Below are positions 9,800 through 19,392 of a DNA stretch of 64,000 bases, one piece after another. The translations under genes and the position numbers were made by a program. The first letter of the stretch is position 1, and every line of letters starts with the position of its first letter. Source of the DNA: Kutzneria buriramensis (lineage in GTDB: Bacteria > Actinomycetota > Actinomycetes > Mycobacteriales > Pseudonocardiaceae); assembly GCF_003387475.1 (NCBI RefSeq), contig NZ_QUNO01000007.1, positions 372,001 through 436,000 on the forward strand, read 5' to 3'. The notes below the pieces were generated by a model. It was not told the origin of the DNA. It saw only the letters and a program-made list of their open reading frames with translations, and did no database searches.

Positions 9800-10645
9800 T
9801 CAGGACGCGGGCTGGTCGACGGGGAAGGGCACGATCCGGCGCATGACGGCGTCCCAGCCGCGGTCGCCGAGCAGCCGTCGCAGCGTCGGTGCCATGTGCG
9901 CCGGCGCGCCCACCTTGTAGCGGGGCTTTGGCCGCCGTGCGGTGATGGCTTTGACGATCACCTTGGCCACGTCCTCGGCGGTGGCTACGCCACCGCCCTG
10001 GCGATGGGCGCGTTCGGCCATCTTGTCGATGCTGGCCTTATACGCCGCGTAAGGTCCCCCGTCGATGACCGGTGTGTGCCGCTCGCTGTTGGCCATGAAC
10101 TCGGTGCGGACCGCTCCCGGTTCGATCAGTACAGTCCGCACACCGAACGGGGCGACCTCCAGCCGCAGCGTGTCGGCGAGCGCTTCCAACGCGTACTTGG
10201 ACATCGCGTACGGACAGCCCGTCGGCGGCGTCACCAGTCCGGCGGCCGAGCCGAGATTGACGATCGTGCCGTGGCGCGCGGCGCGCATGGCCGGTAGCAC
10301 GAGCTGACACATCCGGACCAGCCCGAACACGTTGGTCTCGAAGACGTCTCGCACGGACTCCAGCGGGATCTCCTCCACCGGTGCGCCGCCGCCGTGCCCG
10401 GCGTTGTTGACCAGCGCGCCGACCGCACCGTGCTCGGCCTCGACGGCCCGCACGGCGTCCACTCTCGACTGTTCGTCGGTGACGTCCAGGCGCAGCACCC
10501 GGCAACCGGCTTCCTCAAGTTCGACAAGGGTTTCCGGTCGTCGGGCGGTCGCCCACGTCGGCAGCCCCGCGCGGACGAGGGCCAGCGCCGTGGCCCGGCC
10601 GATCCCCGACGAGCACCCCGTGACCAGCACGGCCCGTGGCACCAT
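9800..10645 (-). CDS. SDR-family oxidoreductase
   Basis: 281-aa classical short-chain dehydrogenase. AVLVTGCSSGIGRATALALV carries the TGxxxGIG cofactor loop at residues 8-14; LVNNAGHGG, the catalytic Ser in NLGSAAG and YAMSKYALE (YxxxK) follow. An Arg after the first strand (ARRPE) suggests NADPH preference. Start at ATG 10645 is supported by GGAGG 8 nt upstream; a longer frame from 10669 is not. The substrate is not evident. Its promoter region (10650-10700) is AT-rich with repeated ATCACAT words. Confidence 0.9.
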   Translation of the reverse strand: MVPRAVLVTGCSSGIGRATALALVRAGLPTWATARRPETLVELEEAGCRVLRLDVTDEQSRVDAVRAVEAEHGAVGALVNNAGHGGGAPVEEIPLESVRDVFETNVFGLVRMCQLVLPAMRAARHGTIVNLGSAAGLVTPPTGCPYAMSKYALEALADTLRLEVAPFGVRTVLIEPGAVRTEFMANSERHTPVIDGGPYAAYKASIDKMAERAHRQGGGVATAEDVAKVIVKAITARRPKPRYKVGAPAHMAPTLRRLLGDRGWDAVMRRIVPFPVDQPAS

Positions 10646-10816
10646 CCGACACCTCCATGTATTAGGCAATCACATTGTGTATTCCTATCACATGCGAGGC
10701 GGGCCCGTCGAGAATCGGGCCCGTGTCCGCTGCCGCACGAGCCGCCTGCCGGAGGCGCGTTCCGCCCCTCGTACAGAGGAAAGCGCCGCCACCAATCTCC
10801 TGAGCCACCCGGGCGA

Positions 10817-11104
10817 TCACCAGTTCGACGCTGGTCTGGGGTACCGAGCGTCGATCATCCAAGCCTGAAAGTGTTCGATGTGGGCGCGGGTGACCTCGGT
10901 CGGGTTCTGCGCCGCGGCGTCGGCTTCGGGGTCGGGGGAGTACTCGGCGAGGTAGCGGGCGAGCTGGCTCGCGGCGAGTAGGTAGTTGTAGCGGGTGGTC
11001 TCCGGGCGGTTGGCGGCGCGGAGGGACCGGCCCCGGCCTCGCAGATAGCCGTCCCAGGTGTCGGGAAGCCCGTTGGTGATCTTGTCCAGCGCTTCGGCAC
11101 TCAC
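10817..11104 (-). pseudogene. Tyrosine recombinase N-terminal (SAM-like) fragment
   Basis: From a GTG at 11104 the frame reads SAEALDKITNGLPDTWDGYL, TTRYNYLLAASQLARYLAEY and EVTRAHIEHFQAWMID, the N-terminal core-binding domain of phage-type tyrosine integrases. It ends after about 95 residues with no catalytic R-H-R-Y domain, so it is a 3'-truncated integrase. It is one of several recombination scars in the window. Confidence 0.6.
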
Positions 11105-11193
11105 AGGGACAACGCCGCCGCCGCCGACATCCAGCCCGCCGGGCGGCGACCTTGGGCTGTGCGATGCGGTCACCGGCGTCGTACCCGGCGGCC

Positions 11194-14100
11194 TCAGGGC
11201 TTGAGGTGCTCGACCACCCAGCGGGTCATCGTGACCCGTGACCTGATTCCCAGTCGTGCGTACACCTTCTGCAGATGCGTTGTGACCGTGCGGGTGCTGA
11301 TGTAGAGCCGCTCGGCGATCTCCGGATTGGACAGTCCGGCCGCCACCAATCGCACGACTTCCTCCTCGCGCGGAGTCAACTCGGCCGTGCGGGCACGGCG
11401 CGCCGACGGCGACCCTGGCGTCCCGCCGTGATCGCGTAGCAGGCGCCTGGCGCGGTTCGCCCCCGCCTCGACGCCACGCTCGGAGAACACTCGAAGCGCC
11501 CGCTCCAGGAGTTCTCGCGCCGAGTGGGAACCGAGCCATTCCGGCTCGGGCCTGCCGTCATCGACCGGTCGGCAGCAGAGGGCGTCCAGCCAGGCATGAG
11601 CGGCCTGGACAACCATGCCAAGCCGGTCGAAGCCGTCCGCAGCGGCGGCGTACAGGCTCGCCGCGGTTTCTTGCTCGCCCTGCGCCGCGGCGACCTGAGC
11701 TTCCAGCCGATCGGCGAGTGCGGCCGTCAGGTCCCTCCCGCTGGACTGTGTCCGCAACTGGTCGAGCGCCGCGGTCGCCTCGGCCCAGCGGCCGTTACGG
11801 GTCAGCGCCTGGCCATACGCGCCGACCAGGAGCGCGCGCACTGCGGGCCGCCGCTGCAACGCGGCTCGTGCGGTCTTCTCGGCTTCGGACGCGTCCCCGT
11901 GGTCAAGCTGGACGAGCACCCTGGCGAGGTCCACGAACCCGAAGACACTGCGATCGGCTTCGGCCAGCTGGCCGAAGCGTTCCCCGACCTGGCCGAGCAA
12001 TGCCTCCGCCTCGGTCACCTGTCCGGTGCCGCGAGCGACGAACGCCAGTTGGGTCATGCCCATGGCGGTGGCGCGCTCCATGCCCGTCTGCTCGCCGATC
12101 TCGATCAGCCTGGCGGCCATCGCCGCCGCGTCCGAGAAGCGACCCTGTTGCAGCCGGACCATGCCCAGGTGCGCGATGTGCACCGTGGCCAGTGTCGGCG
12201 AGCCGAACTGGCGGGCCAGGACGATTCCCTCGTCGGCGCGCTCGGCGGCGGCGTCGAAGTCGCCATGGACCAGGAAAGCCTGGGTGAGCGAACGCAACAC
12301 CACTTCAGTGAGCTGCGGGTTGGCCAGCCGTCGGCTGAGGGACAGCAGACCGTCGACCCGCCCCAACGCGTCCGGGACCCGTCCGTCGTCCAGGTCCCGG
12401 ACCAGGTATGCGATCTCGAGAAGGGCTCGCGCCCGAACGATGCCGGTCCGCGCCGTGAGGTCGGCCAGGCGAGGCAGCGCCGCGTCGAGGACATCGCGCC
12501 GGTCGCCCTGTATGCCGTTGCGTATCTCCACCTCGGCGAGATAGACGTGCACCGGTCCGGCGGGGCGCTCGTCGATCAGATGGTGGGCATCTCGTAGGCA
12601 TCGTTCGGCCAGGTCGAAACGGCCCAGGTCCCAGGCGATACGCGCGGCGGCGCCCACGCGCTGTGCCCGTGCGAGCGGATGTCCGGCGCCGGCGGCGTCG
12701 AGCATGGCGGTCAGCGCCTCCTCGAGCCGGCCGGCCATCTGCGCCCCGTGGGCCAGTGCGGTCAGCAGCGCCGTTCGAGAGCCGGGCAGCCGGTGTTCGG
12801 ACATGAGGTCCAGACCTGCCTGGGCCAAGAGGACAGCGTGGTCGCCGGCACGACGGTGCAACGCCGTGGTCACCGCCTCGACCAGGGTTGCCAGTGTCGT
12901 GGCGGGTGCCACCAGCGCGCCGGCGCCGAGCAGGTGGTGAGCCAGCTGGAGGACGTCCGGCCGGCCTTCCTGTTCCAGCACCCGCGCGGTGGCGGCGTGC
13001 AGAGCCTGTCGCTGTTCGGTCGACAACGACCCCACGGCGACTTCGGCGAGCAGGGAATGCGACGGCCGGTACACAGTCGTTCGCCCCGCCGGTACTTCGT
13101 CGATCAGGCCGGATCGGCGTAGCCGTTCGAGTGCGTCGACGGCGTCGGTCGGGCTGGTCCCGGCGATCCTCGCGACCATAGGCGCGGTGGATTCCGGTGC
13201 CAGGCAGATGACGTCCATGACGCGGCGCGGAGCTGGTGCCAGGATGTCCAGACGGCGTTGGAGCAGGGTGCGGGCGACCTGCGGCACCGTGTGGGGCGCG
13301 GCGGACCGCAACACCCATCGTCCGGCCACCTGGGTCAAGGACTCCGTCTCGGACAGCGTCGAGAGCAACGCGTACACGAACAGCGGAACGCCGGCCGATC
13401 GAGCGGACAGGAGCGTGACCAGGGCGCGCGGCGCCACGCCACCGAGCAGGTCCGCCGCCAGCGCCGTCAGCGCCGACTCGTCCAACCCGGGCAGGGACAG
13501 CTCGGACAGCGACAGCCCTGGCGCGATTGCCGTGCCGACCGCGCTGCTGGCGACGGTCGGTACGCGGGCCGCCCATCGGAGCGTGTCCAGCAGCGGAATG
13601 TTCTCCGCCGGATCGCCCGGTTCGTCGTCCCGGCGGGTCAGCAGGAGCAGCAGCCGGCTGTCGGTGAGGCAGCGCGCGAGATAACCCAGCAGGCTCTGGC
13701 TGGCCCGATCGAGCCAGTGCACGTCGTCGACCAGCAACGCGATCGGCTGTGCCGCCGTGGCCCGGCGGACGAACTGCCGAACCGCCTCGTACAGCCGCGT
13801 GCGCTCCAGCCCCGGGTCGCCGAGATCGGGCGGCGGGTCGGGCCATTCCAGATCGACGAACAGCCGCCCGAGCTGCGGCAGCCCGGCGACCAGGTCCCTG
13901 CGCCGGGTGTCATCGTCCAGCAGTGGACGCAGGGCCCGGACCAGCGGCGCGTAGGACAGGTCCTGCTCCAGTGGCGCCGCCCCCGCGCTGAGCGTCAGGA
14001 AGCCCTGCGCGCGCGCCACCGCCAGCGCCTCCAACGCCAACCTGGTCTTGCCGATGCCGGCCACGCCACTGATCACCACGGCATGCGAGCGGCCGGCAAG

Positions 14101-14211
14101 CACGCTGGGCAGCGCCGCGGTCAGCGAGGCCAGTTCGGCGTCCCGCCCGACCAAAGTGGCCGCGGAGAACCTGAGCGCAGCACATGATGACGTCGGCAAC
14201 GGCCCGCTCAT
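11194..14211 (-). CDS. LAL-type LuxR regulator (large ATPase)
   Basis: 1005-aa LAL regulator. GVAGIGKT (Walker A, residues 49-56) and IALLVDDVHWLD (Walker B) form an AAA/STAND ATPase, followed by a long TPR-rich helical region and a C-terminal LuxR HTH (LTPREEEVVRLVAAGLSNPE, RTVTTHLQKVYARLGI). This is the MalT/PikD-type architecture common as cluster-situated activators. It is divergent from the P450-ferredoxin operon starting at 14494, which is its most probable target (inference). The 282-bp spacer carries one copy of the 37-bp repeat. Confidence 0.93.
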   Translation of the reverse strand: MSGPLPTSSCAALRFSAATLVGRDAELASLTAALPSVLAGRSHAVVISGVAGIGKTRLALEALAVARAQGFLTLSAGAAPLEQDLSYAPLVRALRPLLDDDTRRRDLVAGLPQLGRLFVDLEWPDPPPDLGDPGLERTRLYEAVRQFVRRATAAQPIALLVDDVHWLDRASQSLLGYLARCLTDSRLLLLLTRRDDEPGDPAENIPLLDTLRWAARVPTVASSAVGTAIAPGLSLSELSLPGLDESALTALAADLLGGVAPRALVTLLSARSAGVPLFVYALLSTLSETESLTQVAGRWVLRSAAPHTVPQVARTLLQRRLDILAPAPRRVMDVICLAPESTAPMVARIAGTSPTDAVDALERLRRSGLIDEVPAGRTTVYRPSHSLLAEVAVGSLSTEQRQALHAATARVLEQEGRPDVLQLAHHLLGAGALVAPATTLATLVEAVTTALHRRAGDHAVLLAQAGLDLMSEHRLPGSRTALLTALAHGAQMAGRLEEALTAMLDAAGAGHPLARAQRVGAAARIAWDLGRFDLAERCLRDAHHLIDERPAGPVHVYLAEVEIRNGIQGDRRDVLDAALPRLADLTARTGIVRARALLEIAYLVRDLDDGRVPDALGRVDGLLSLSRRLANPQLTEVVLRSLTQAFLVHGDFDAAAERADEGIVLARQFGSPTLATVHIAHLGMVRLQQGRFSDAAAMAARLIEIGEQTGMERATAMGMTQLAFVARGTGQVTEAEALLGQVGERFGQLAEADRSVFGFVDLARVLVQLDHGDASEAEKTARAALQRRPAVRALLVGAYGQALTRNGRWAEATAALDQLRTQSSGRDLTAALADRLEAQVAAAQGEQETAASLYAAAADGFDRLGMVVQAAHAWLDALCCRPVDDGRPEPEWLGSHSARELLERALRVFSERGVEAGANRARRLLRDHGGTPGSPSARRARTAELTPREEEVVRLVAAGLSNPEIAERLYISTRTVTTHLQKVYARLGIRSRVTMTRWVVEHLKP

Positions 14212-14351
14212 GCCACCCCGGTATGCGCCGATTCACAGGTGTGTCCGCATGCGGCCGGACAAGTTGCGATCTCACACAGCTGACTGCGGCGCAACCGTGT
14301 CTGGTAGGGGATCGCCCGCATCGGTCAAGTGTATGCCCGGCAGCTGCCAGG

Positions 14352-14388
14352 ATACGTAAATCGTCCGATCGTGCAGCGGATACGTACT
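14352..14388 (+). repeat. 37-bp direct repeat, copy 1
   Basis: Matches 21814-21850 at 36 of 37 positions in the same orientation. Each copy begins with ATACGTA and ends GATACGTACT or CATACGTACT, with CCGATCG in the middle. Weaker similarity extends about 40 bp upstream through a shared ATGCCCGGCAG. It lies between the LAL gene and the P450 operon. It could be a regulator site (paired TACGTA words 28 bp apart) or a recombination or IS-end scar. Confidence 0.8.
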
Positions 14389-14493
14389 GAGGGACTCTTG
14401 ATCGAACGGAGATGACCTCGGCGCCGGATTCCCCTTCCTGACAGAGGAACGCGTTCGAATCAGGCGCCCTGTACGTGACAATCGGGAGTAGAC

Positions 14494-15183
14494 ATGCCGC
14501 CCAACACGTCCGATCCGGCCACCGCCACCGCCACCGACCGGCAGCCCGGCGGACGGCTGCGGAGTCCGGTTGTGCGCGCGATGGCCAGCACGCTCTTCTA
14601 CGACATCGGTCTGTCGGTGATGGCGTACTTCGCCGCAGAACTGCTCGGGGCGAGCAACTTCCTCGCGCTGCTCGCCGGCACCCTGGTCTCCGGGTTGCGC
14701 ACGCTCTGGGTGGCGCTGCGGCACCGCAGGCTCGATCCGTTCGCGTTTTTCCTACTGGTCCTGTTCGCCGTGAGCCTCGCGCTGAGCTTCGTCACCGGCG
14801 ATCCCCGGTTCCTCCTGGTCAAGGACGCGGCGCAGTCCTGCACCGCGGGTCTGGTCTTCCTCGCCAGTTGCCTCGTCAAACGCCCGCTCGCCTACTACGC
14901 CGCCCTGCGGTTCGCCCGCTCGGCCGGCGACGCCGCGCACGGCCAGTTCCAGGCCGAGGCGGGGACCGCAGTCATGCGGGCCCGCTGGTTCCGCGTCTCC
15001 CTGGTCTGGGGGATCGGGCTCCTGGTCGAGACCGGTCTGCGGATCGTGGCCGTGTACCTGCTGCCGATCGCAGTGGCGGCGAACGTGTCGCAGGTGCTCG
15101 TGATCACCGTCTTCAGCCTGCTGTTCCTGTGGACCGTCGTGACGGCCAAGAGGGCGCAGCCCGCACCGCGGACCGCGTCGTGA
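14494..15183 (+). CDS. Polytopic membrane protein, VC0807-like family
   Basis: 229 aa with about 6 hydrophobic segments (FYDIGLSVMAYFAAELL, FLALLAGTLVSGLRTLWVAL, FAFFLLVLFAVSLALSF, further segments near 160-220). The pattern, including a charged RRLDPFAFF loop and the VKDAAQSC segment, resembles VC0807-type uncharacterised membrane proteins. GGGAG 6 nt upstream of ATG 14494 sets the start. It is first in a run with ferredoxin, reductase and P450. Its role in that operon is unknown; it could be transport or self-protection (inference). Confidence 0.75.
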   Translation: MPPNTSDPATATATDRQPGGRLRSPVVRAMASTLFYDIGLSVMAYFAAELLGASNFLALLAGTLVSGLRTLWVALRHRRLDPFAFFLLVLFAVSLALSFVTGDPRFLLVKDAAQSCTAGLVFLASCLVKRPLAYYAALRFARSAGDAAHGQFQAEAGTAVMRARWFRVSLVWGIGLLVETGLRIVAVYLLPIAVAANVSQVLVITVFSLLFLWTVVTAKRAQPAPRTAS

Positions 15184-15227
15184 CCAACCCGGTGCGTGGA
15201 ACGGACCGCACAGAAAGGAAAGGTGCC

Positions 15228-15446
15228 ATGCGGGTCCTCGTCGATCTGAACCGCTGCCAAAGCTACGGGCAATGCGTGTTCGCCGCGCCTGAGGTGTTCT
15301 GGTTCCGGGGAGCGGAGTCGCTGGAGTACGACCACGTGCCGGACGCGGAGTCCGACCGGGCCACGGAGCGGGCCGCGCGGGCCTGCCCGGTGCAGGCCAT
15401 CACCCTCGGCCCGGCAGTCGAGGCGATCGTCGGGGAGGCGGGGTGA
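15228..15446 (+). CDS. 3Fe-4S ferredoxin (P450 electron donor)
   Basis: 72-aa ferredoxin of the type partnering bacterial P450s. Cys10, Cys16 and Cys53 in CQSYGQC...ACP follow the single 3Fe-4S pattern, with the second cysteine position of 4Fe-4S proteins replaced. It starts at ATG 15228 behind AGGAAAGG. Its TGA overlaps the GTG of the reductase gene, so the two are translationally coupled. It should shuttle electrons from that reductase to the P450 encoded downstream. Confidence 0.93.
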   Translation: MRVLVDLNRCQSYGQCVFAAPEVFWFRGAESLEYDHVPDAESDRATERAARACPVQAITLGPAVEAIVGEAG

Positions 15447-16768
15447 CGCCCGGGCGAATCGTCGTCGTCGGCGCCTCGCTGGCCGGCCTGCGTTCCGCCG
15501 AGTCGTTGCGGGCCAACGGGTTCACCGGCGAGTTGGTGATCATCGGTGACGAGCGGCACGAACCCTACGATCGCCCGCCGCTGTCCAAGGCGGTGCTGTC
15601 CGGAAGGGTCGGCAGCGACCGGCTGCTGCTGCCGAGGACGGGGGAGTTGAACGCGCGTTGGCTGCTCGGAGCCCGCGCGACCGGATTGGACGTGTCCACC
15701 CGTGAGGTGCGCCTCGCCGACGGACGCGTCGTCGGCTTCGACGGACTCCTCGTCGCCACCGGCGCTCGGGCCCGGCCCTGGCCGGACGCCGGCGAGGCCG
15801 CGCTGCGCGGCGTGCATCTGTTGCGCACCCGCGACGACGCCGATCGGCTGCGCGGCGATCTCGTCCAGGAGCCACGCAGGGTGCTCGTCATCGGCGGCGG
15901 TTTCACCGGGTCGGAGGTGGCGTCGAGCTGTCATGACCTCGGTCTGTCGGTCACCGTCACCCAGCGCGGAAGCGCGCCGATGGCGACAGCGCTCGGCGGC
16001 GTGGTCGCAGCGGCCATCGGCGTACGGCAGCAGGCGTGCGGGATCGACCTGCGGGCGCGGACCACCGTCACCGCGCTCAACGGTGACGCCGAAGGCCGGC
16101 TGACGCGGGCGCGACTGTCCGATGGGGACGTTCTCGACGTCGACGTCGCCATAGTCGCCACAGGTTCGGTACCCAACACCGAATGGCTTGCGGACAGCGG
16201 ACTCGCCGCCGATGGCGGTGGCGTCGACTGCGACAGCGCGTGCCGGGCGCTCGACGTAACCGGGGCGGTGGTGGCAGGCGTGTACGTCGCGGGCGATGTG
16301 GCCCGCTGGCGGCATCCGCACTTCGACGCCGAGCCGCAGTCGTTCGAGCACTGGAGCAACGCCGTCGACCAAGCCGAGCTCGCAGCGCACAACCTCATCC
16401 ACGAGGCGACGGACGTGCGACACAACACGGCGCTGCCCGCCTTCTGGTCCGATCAGTTCGGCATGAACATCAAGTCCGTCGGCCTGCCGCAGGTGGCAGA
16501 CCAAGTCGTGCTCACCCAGGGCTCGTTCGCCCGGGGCCCGTTCGTCGCCGTCTACGGCCGTGACGGAATCACCGTCGGCGCGGTCGCGGTCAACTCGCCG
16601 CGCGTCATGGACGGCTACACGGCACTCGTCGCCGAGCGAGCCCCGTTTCCGCCTGCCATCAACGCCACCGATTCCCCGGCGTCGGTCGCCGTGCTCGACG
16701 CGGGCTTCGCCCGCACGACACCACATCGCGCACCCCTCACCCTGGCAGCCGACGGAGGACGGTCATGA
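15443..16768 (+). CDS. NAD(P)H-dependent ferredoxin reductase (FAD)
   Basis: 441-aa FAD/NAD(P)-binding oxidoreductase of the putidaredoxin-reductase type. The N-terminal GASLAGLRSAESLRANGF dinucleotide site, EPYDRPPLSK, a central NAD(P) site VLVIGGGFTGSEVAS and the FAD motif GVYVAGDVARW are all present, followed by the C-terminal interface domain. It begins with GTG at 15443, overlapping the ferredoxin stop, and its own stop overlaps the P450 start in ATGA. The three genes thus encode a complete class-I P450 electron chain. Confidence 0.93.
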   Translation: MTPGRIVVVGASLAGLRSAESLRANGFTGELVIIGDERHEPYDRPPLSKAVLSGRVGSDRLLLPRTGELNARWLLGARATGLDVSTREVRLADGRVVGFDGLLVATGARARPWPDAGEAALRGVHLLRTRDDADRLRGDLVQEPRRVLVIGGGFTGSEVASSCHDLGLSVTVTQRGSAPMATALGGVVAAAIGVRQQACGIDLRARTTVTALNGDAEGRLTRARLSDGDVLDVDVAIVATGSVPNTEWLADSGLAADGGGVDCDSACRALDVTGAVVAGVYVAGDVARWRHPHFDAEPQSFEHWSNAVDQAELAAHNLIHEATDVRHNTALPAFWSDQFGMNIKSVGLPQVADQVVLTQGSFARGPFVAVYGRDGITVGAVAVNSPRVMDGYTALVAERAPFPPAINATDSPASVAVLDAGFARTTPHRAPLTLAADGGRS

Positions 16769-17994
16769 CCAGCACCCATCCCCACCCCGCCGCGACCGCC
16801 TACGGCCGACTCCTCGACCACAGCAACCGCCACAACCCCTATCCGCACTTCGCCGAACTCGCCAAGGAACCCGTCCACCAGCTCGACGAGCACAACTGGC
16901 TGGTCACCCGGCATGCCGACATCACCGCGCTGCTGCGCGATCCCCGCCTCAGCGCGCAGAACCCCGCGCCGACCGACCCGGACGCCCCGCTCGGTTCGGA
17001 CGGCAAGCCGTTTCGGGGACCGTTGCTGATGCTGGATCCGCCGCACCACGACACGCTGCGGCAACGGACCATGGACCAGTTCGTGCCGCGGATCCTGGGC
17101 ATGCGTCCGCGCATCGAGGCCATGGTCGCCGACCTGCTCGACCGACACGTCGGCACGGGTTCCGGCGAGATCGACGTCGTCGCCGCGCTGGCCTACCCGC
17201 TGCCGGTGGGCGTGATCTGCGCGCTGCTGGGCGTGCCGCCGGAGGAGGAGCCGGTGTTCCACTCCTTCGCGGGCCGGCTCACCCGCGCGCTCGACCCGGT
17301 CGAGACCCTCACCGAGCAGGAGATCACCCAGCTGGCGGTGACCCAGCGGGACTGGCGTGCGTACCTGATGCCCATGATCGAGCAGCGGCGCGCCCAGCCG
17401 GGCACGGACTTGATCTCCGGGCTGCTCACGAAGGGCGATCCGGCGACCAGGATGAACACCGTCGAGCTCGCTGTCACGCTGGGCCTGTTGCTGATCGCCG
17501 GCCACGAGACCACGGTGAACCTCGTCGCCAACGGCACTCTTGCCCTGCTGCGCAACCCGGACGTGCTCGATCGGCTCCGCGCCGATCCCGACCTGGCGGC
17601 CGCCGTAGTCGAGGAGGTGCTGCGCTACGACCCGCCGGTGCAGATGAACGGCCGGCACACCACCGCGGACATCGTCGTCGCGGGCCAGGTCGTGCCCGCC
17701 GGCGACCACGTCCAGCTGCTGCTCGCCGCGGGCAACCGCGACCCGCGCCGGTTCGCCCATCCGGACCGGTTCTGGCCGGAACGGCCGGGCAACGCCCATC
17801 TCGCCTTCGGCGGCGGCGTGCACTACTGCCTCGGCGCGGCACTGGCGCGGATGGAAGGCCAGGCCGCGTTGACCGCGATCGCCAGCAGGCTGAGCAACCC
17901 GCGTCTGGTCGTCGACCCGCCGCCGTACCGGCCGAACATGCTGCTGCGCGGGCCGGAAGAAGTCCGGGTGGGCTACGACGCCGTGACGACCTGA
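16765..17994 (+). CDS. Cytochrome P450 (CYP)
   Basis: 409-aa soluble bacterial P450. I-helix oxygen-activation motif AGHETT, K-helix EEVLR (ExxR) and heme-ligand loop FGGGVHYCLGAALAR are intact, so it should be catalytic. Coupled by ATGA overlap to the ferredoxin reductase. It hydroxylates or otherwise oxidises an unknown substrate. No polyketide or peptide synthase is nearby, so it may act on an imported or externally supplied molecule, or belong to a small biosynthetic unit with the exported protein downstream (inference). Confidence 0.95.
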   Translation: MTSTHPHPAATAYGRLLDHSNRHNPYPHFAELAKEPVHQLDEHNWLVTRHADITALLRDPRLSAQNPAPTDPDAPLGSDGKPFRGPLLMLDPPHHDTLRQRTMDQFVPRILGMRPRIEAMVADLLDRHVGTGSGEIDVVAALAYPLPVGVICALLGVPPEEEPVFHSFAGRLTRALDPVETLTEQEITQLAVTQRDWRAYLMPMIEQRRAQPGTDLISGLLTKGDPATRMNTVELAVTLGLLLIAGHETTVNLVANGTLALLRNPDVLDRLRADPDLAAAVVEEVLRYDPPVQMNGRHTTADIVVAGQVVPAGDHVQLLLAAGNRDPRRFAHPDRFWPERPGNAHLAFGGGVHYCLGAALARMEGQAALTAIASRLSNPRLVVDPPPYRPNMLLRGPEEVRVGYDAVTT

Positions 17995-18041
17995 CCGAGC
18001 GACAGCCACGCGCCGGCAACCCGAAGAAGGGAATCATTGAC

Positions 18042-19307
18042 ATGCAGAACAGGCCGTCGGGTGGACGTTGGACCCTGACTCGTCGCCGGATGCTTGGTCT
18101 GTCCGGAATGACGGCCGGGCTGGTCGCCGCGGGGATCACGAGGTGCGCCCCCGGCGGTGACCACGCGACAGGCCCGCAGGGCACGACGCCCGCCGGCGCT
18201 ACGCCCGTCGGCGACACCCAGACGAGCCGGATCACCGCGCCGGCCGCGGCCGGCGTGTTGGGGGCAAACGTCAACCAGGACCTGGACACCCTGAACCTCG
18301 CCGAGCTGCATGCGGTCTCAGCGACCTGGCTGCAGGCTTTCTATCTCATGCAGAACGCCGATCGCGGCAACGTCGCCGACCAGCCCGGCATGCAGAAACT
18401 CACCACCGCCGTCGAGCAGGGTTACGGCACCGTGCTGAACCTGAGTTTCCCCTACGACAATGGAGTCCCGACCAGCGGCAGCGGCGCGATGCAGGTCGCG
18501 CTGCGACGCCTGGAGAAAGTCCTCGCCGTGGTCATGGGCAAGGTCGACGTCCTGGTCATCGGCAACGAACCCTTTTTCGAGTCGAGCCGACAGGACCGGG
18601 CCACCCCGGTGATCAACGAGTTCTACGAGACACTCGCCCAACACACCGTCCAATACCGACAACAACACCCTGAAGCAGGCAAGACCCAGATCTACATGGG
18701 CGCTCTCACCTCCCTGGAAAGCCTGCCCGCCGCGGAGGTCGCTCAGATCAACCGGTGGCTGGACTTCGCGAAGAACACCCCTGCCATCGCCGGGACGGAC
18801 TGCCATCCGCATGTGGCCTCGCTGACGGACGCTCAGCGCTACCCCAGCTACATCCTGCCGCGGCTGCGCCCGGACCAGAAATTCCTGGCCACCGAGTTCT
18901 CGCTGGTCAGGTTGTACGCGAAACATCTCAAGGACCCCGTGTCCACCACGTTCGCCGATCGCTACGGCATCCCGCCCGGCACCCTGGTGTGGCAGGTCGG
19001 CGCCAGCGCGACTCAACGCCCGTTCCCGCAGGCCGAATGGAACGACTTCCTCACCTCCAGCCCGTGGTTCGAGAACAACAAGAACTTCATGTCCGACACC
19101 ATGGCGTACTTCCGCGACACGGGCCGGTGCGCCATGGCCGGCTGGGGACTGTTCCAGGACGCGGGCGGGGCCAAGAACGTCGGCCCGGACACGCTGCCGT
19201 GGGTGTTCAACACCATGTTCTGCCCCTACACCTGTCAGCCGGGCGTGGACGGCCTACCAGGCCGGAACGTCACCTGGGCCGCCGAATTCCGGTCGCTCCA
19301 GAGGTGA
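18042..19307 (+). CDS. Tat-exported glycoside-hydrolase-like (TIM-barrel) protein
   Basis: 421 aa. TRRRMLGLSG at residues 13-22 followed by a hydrophobic stretch is a twin-arginine signal; a Cys soon after may be lipidated. The mature part resembles clan-A glycoside hydrolases: VIGNEPF (Glu about 175, acid/base position at a strand end) and ATEFSL (Glu about 285, nucleophile position), with GANVNQDLDTL at the barrel start. The exact family is not recognised. ATG 18042 follows GAAGGGA, 47 bp after the P450 stop, so it probably belongs to the P450 operon. An extracellular sugar-cleaving step linked to the P450 product is possible (inference). Confidence 0.75.
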   Translation: MQNRPSGGRWTLTRRRMLGLSGMTAGLVAAGITRCAPGGDHATGPQGTTPAGATPVGDTQTSRITAPAAAGVLGANVNQDLDTLNLAELHAVSATWLQAFYLMQNADRGNVADQPGMQKLTTAVEQGYGTVLNLSFPYDNGVPTSGSGAMQVALRRLEKVLAVVMGKVDVLVIGNEPFFESSRQDRATPVINEFYETLAQHTVQYRQQHPEAGKTQIYMGALTSLESLPAAEVAQINRWLDFAKNTPAIAGTDCHPHVASLTDAQRYPSYILPRLRPDQKFLATEFSLVRLYAKHLKDPVSTTFADRYGIPPGTLVWQVGASATQRPFPQAEWNDFLTSSPWFENNKNFMSDTMAYFRDTGRCAMAGWGLFQDAGGAKNVGPDTLPWVFNTMFCPYTCQPGVDGLPGRNVTWAAEFRSLQR

Positions 19308-19392
19308 ATCGCGCAGCTCGCCGCCCGCTGCCCACCCGTGTGCAGCCTGGCGATTTCCCGTTGGTTTCTGGCAATCCAACCGCTGTCGCGCC

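Noticed and set aside
12305-13846. Long minus-strand frame inside the 1005-aa LAL gene
   Set aside because: Alternate frame of a real gene with Arg/Gly/Pro-rich, low-complexity translation.
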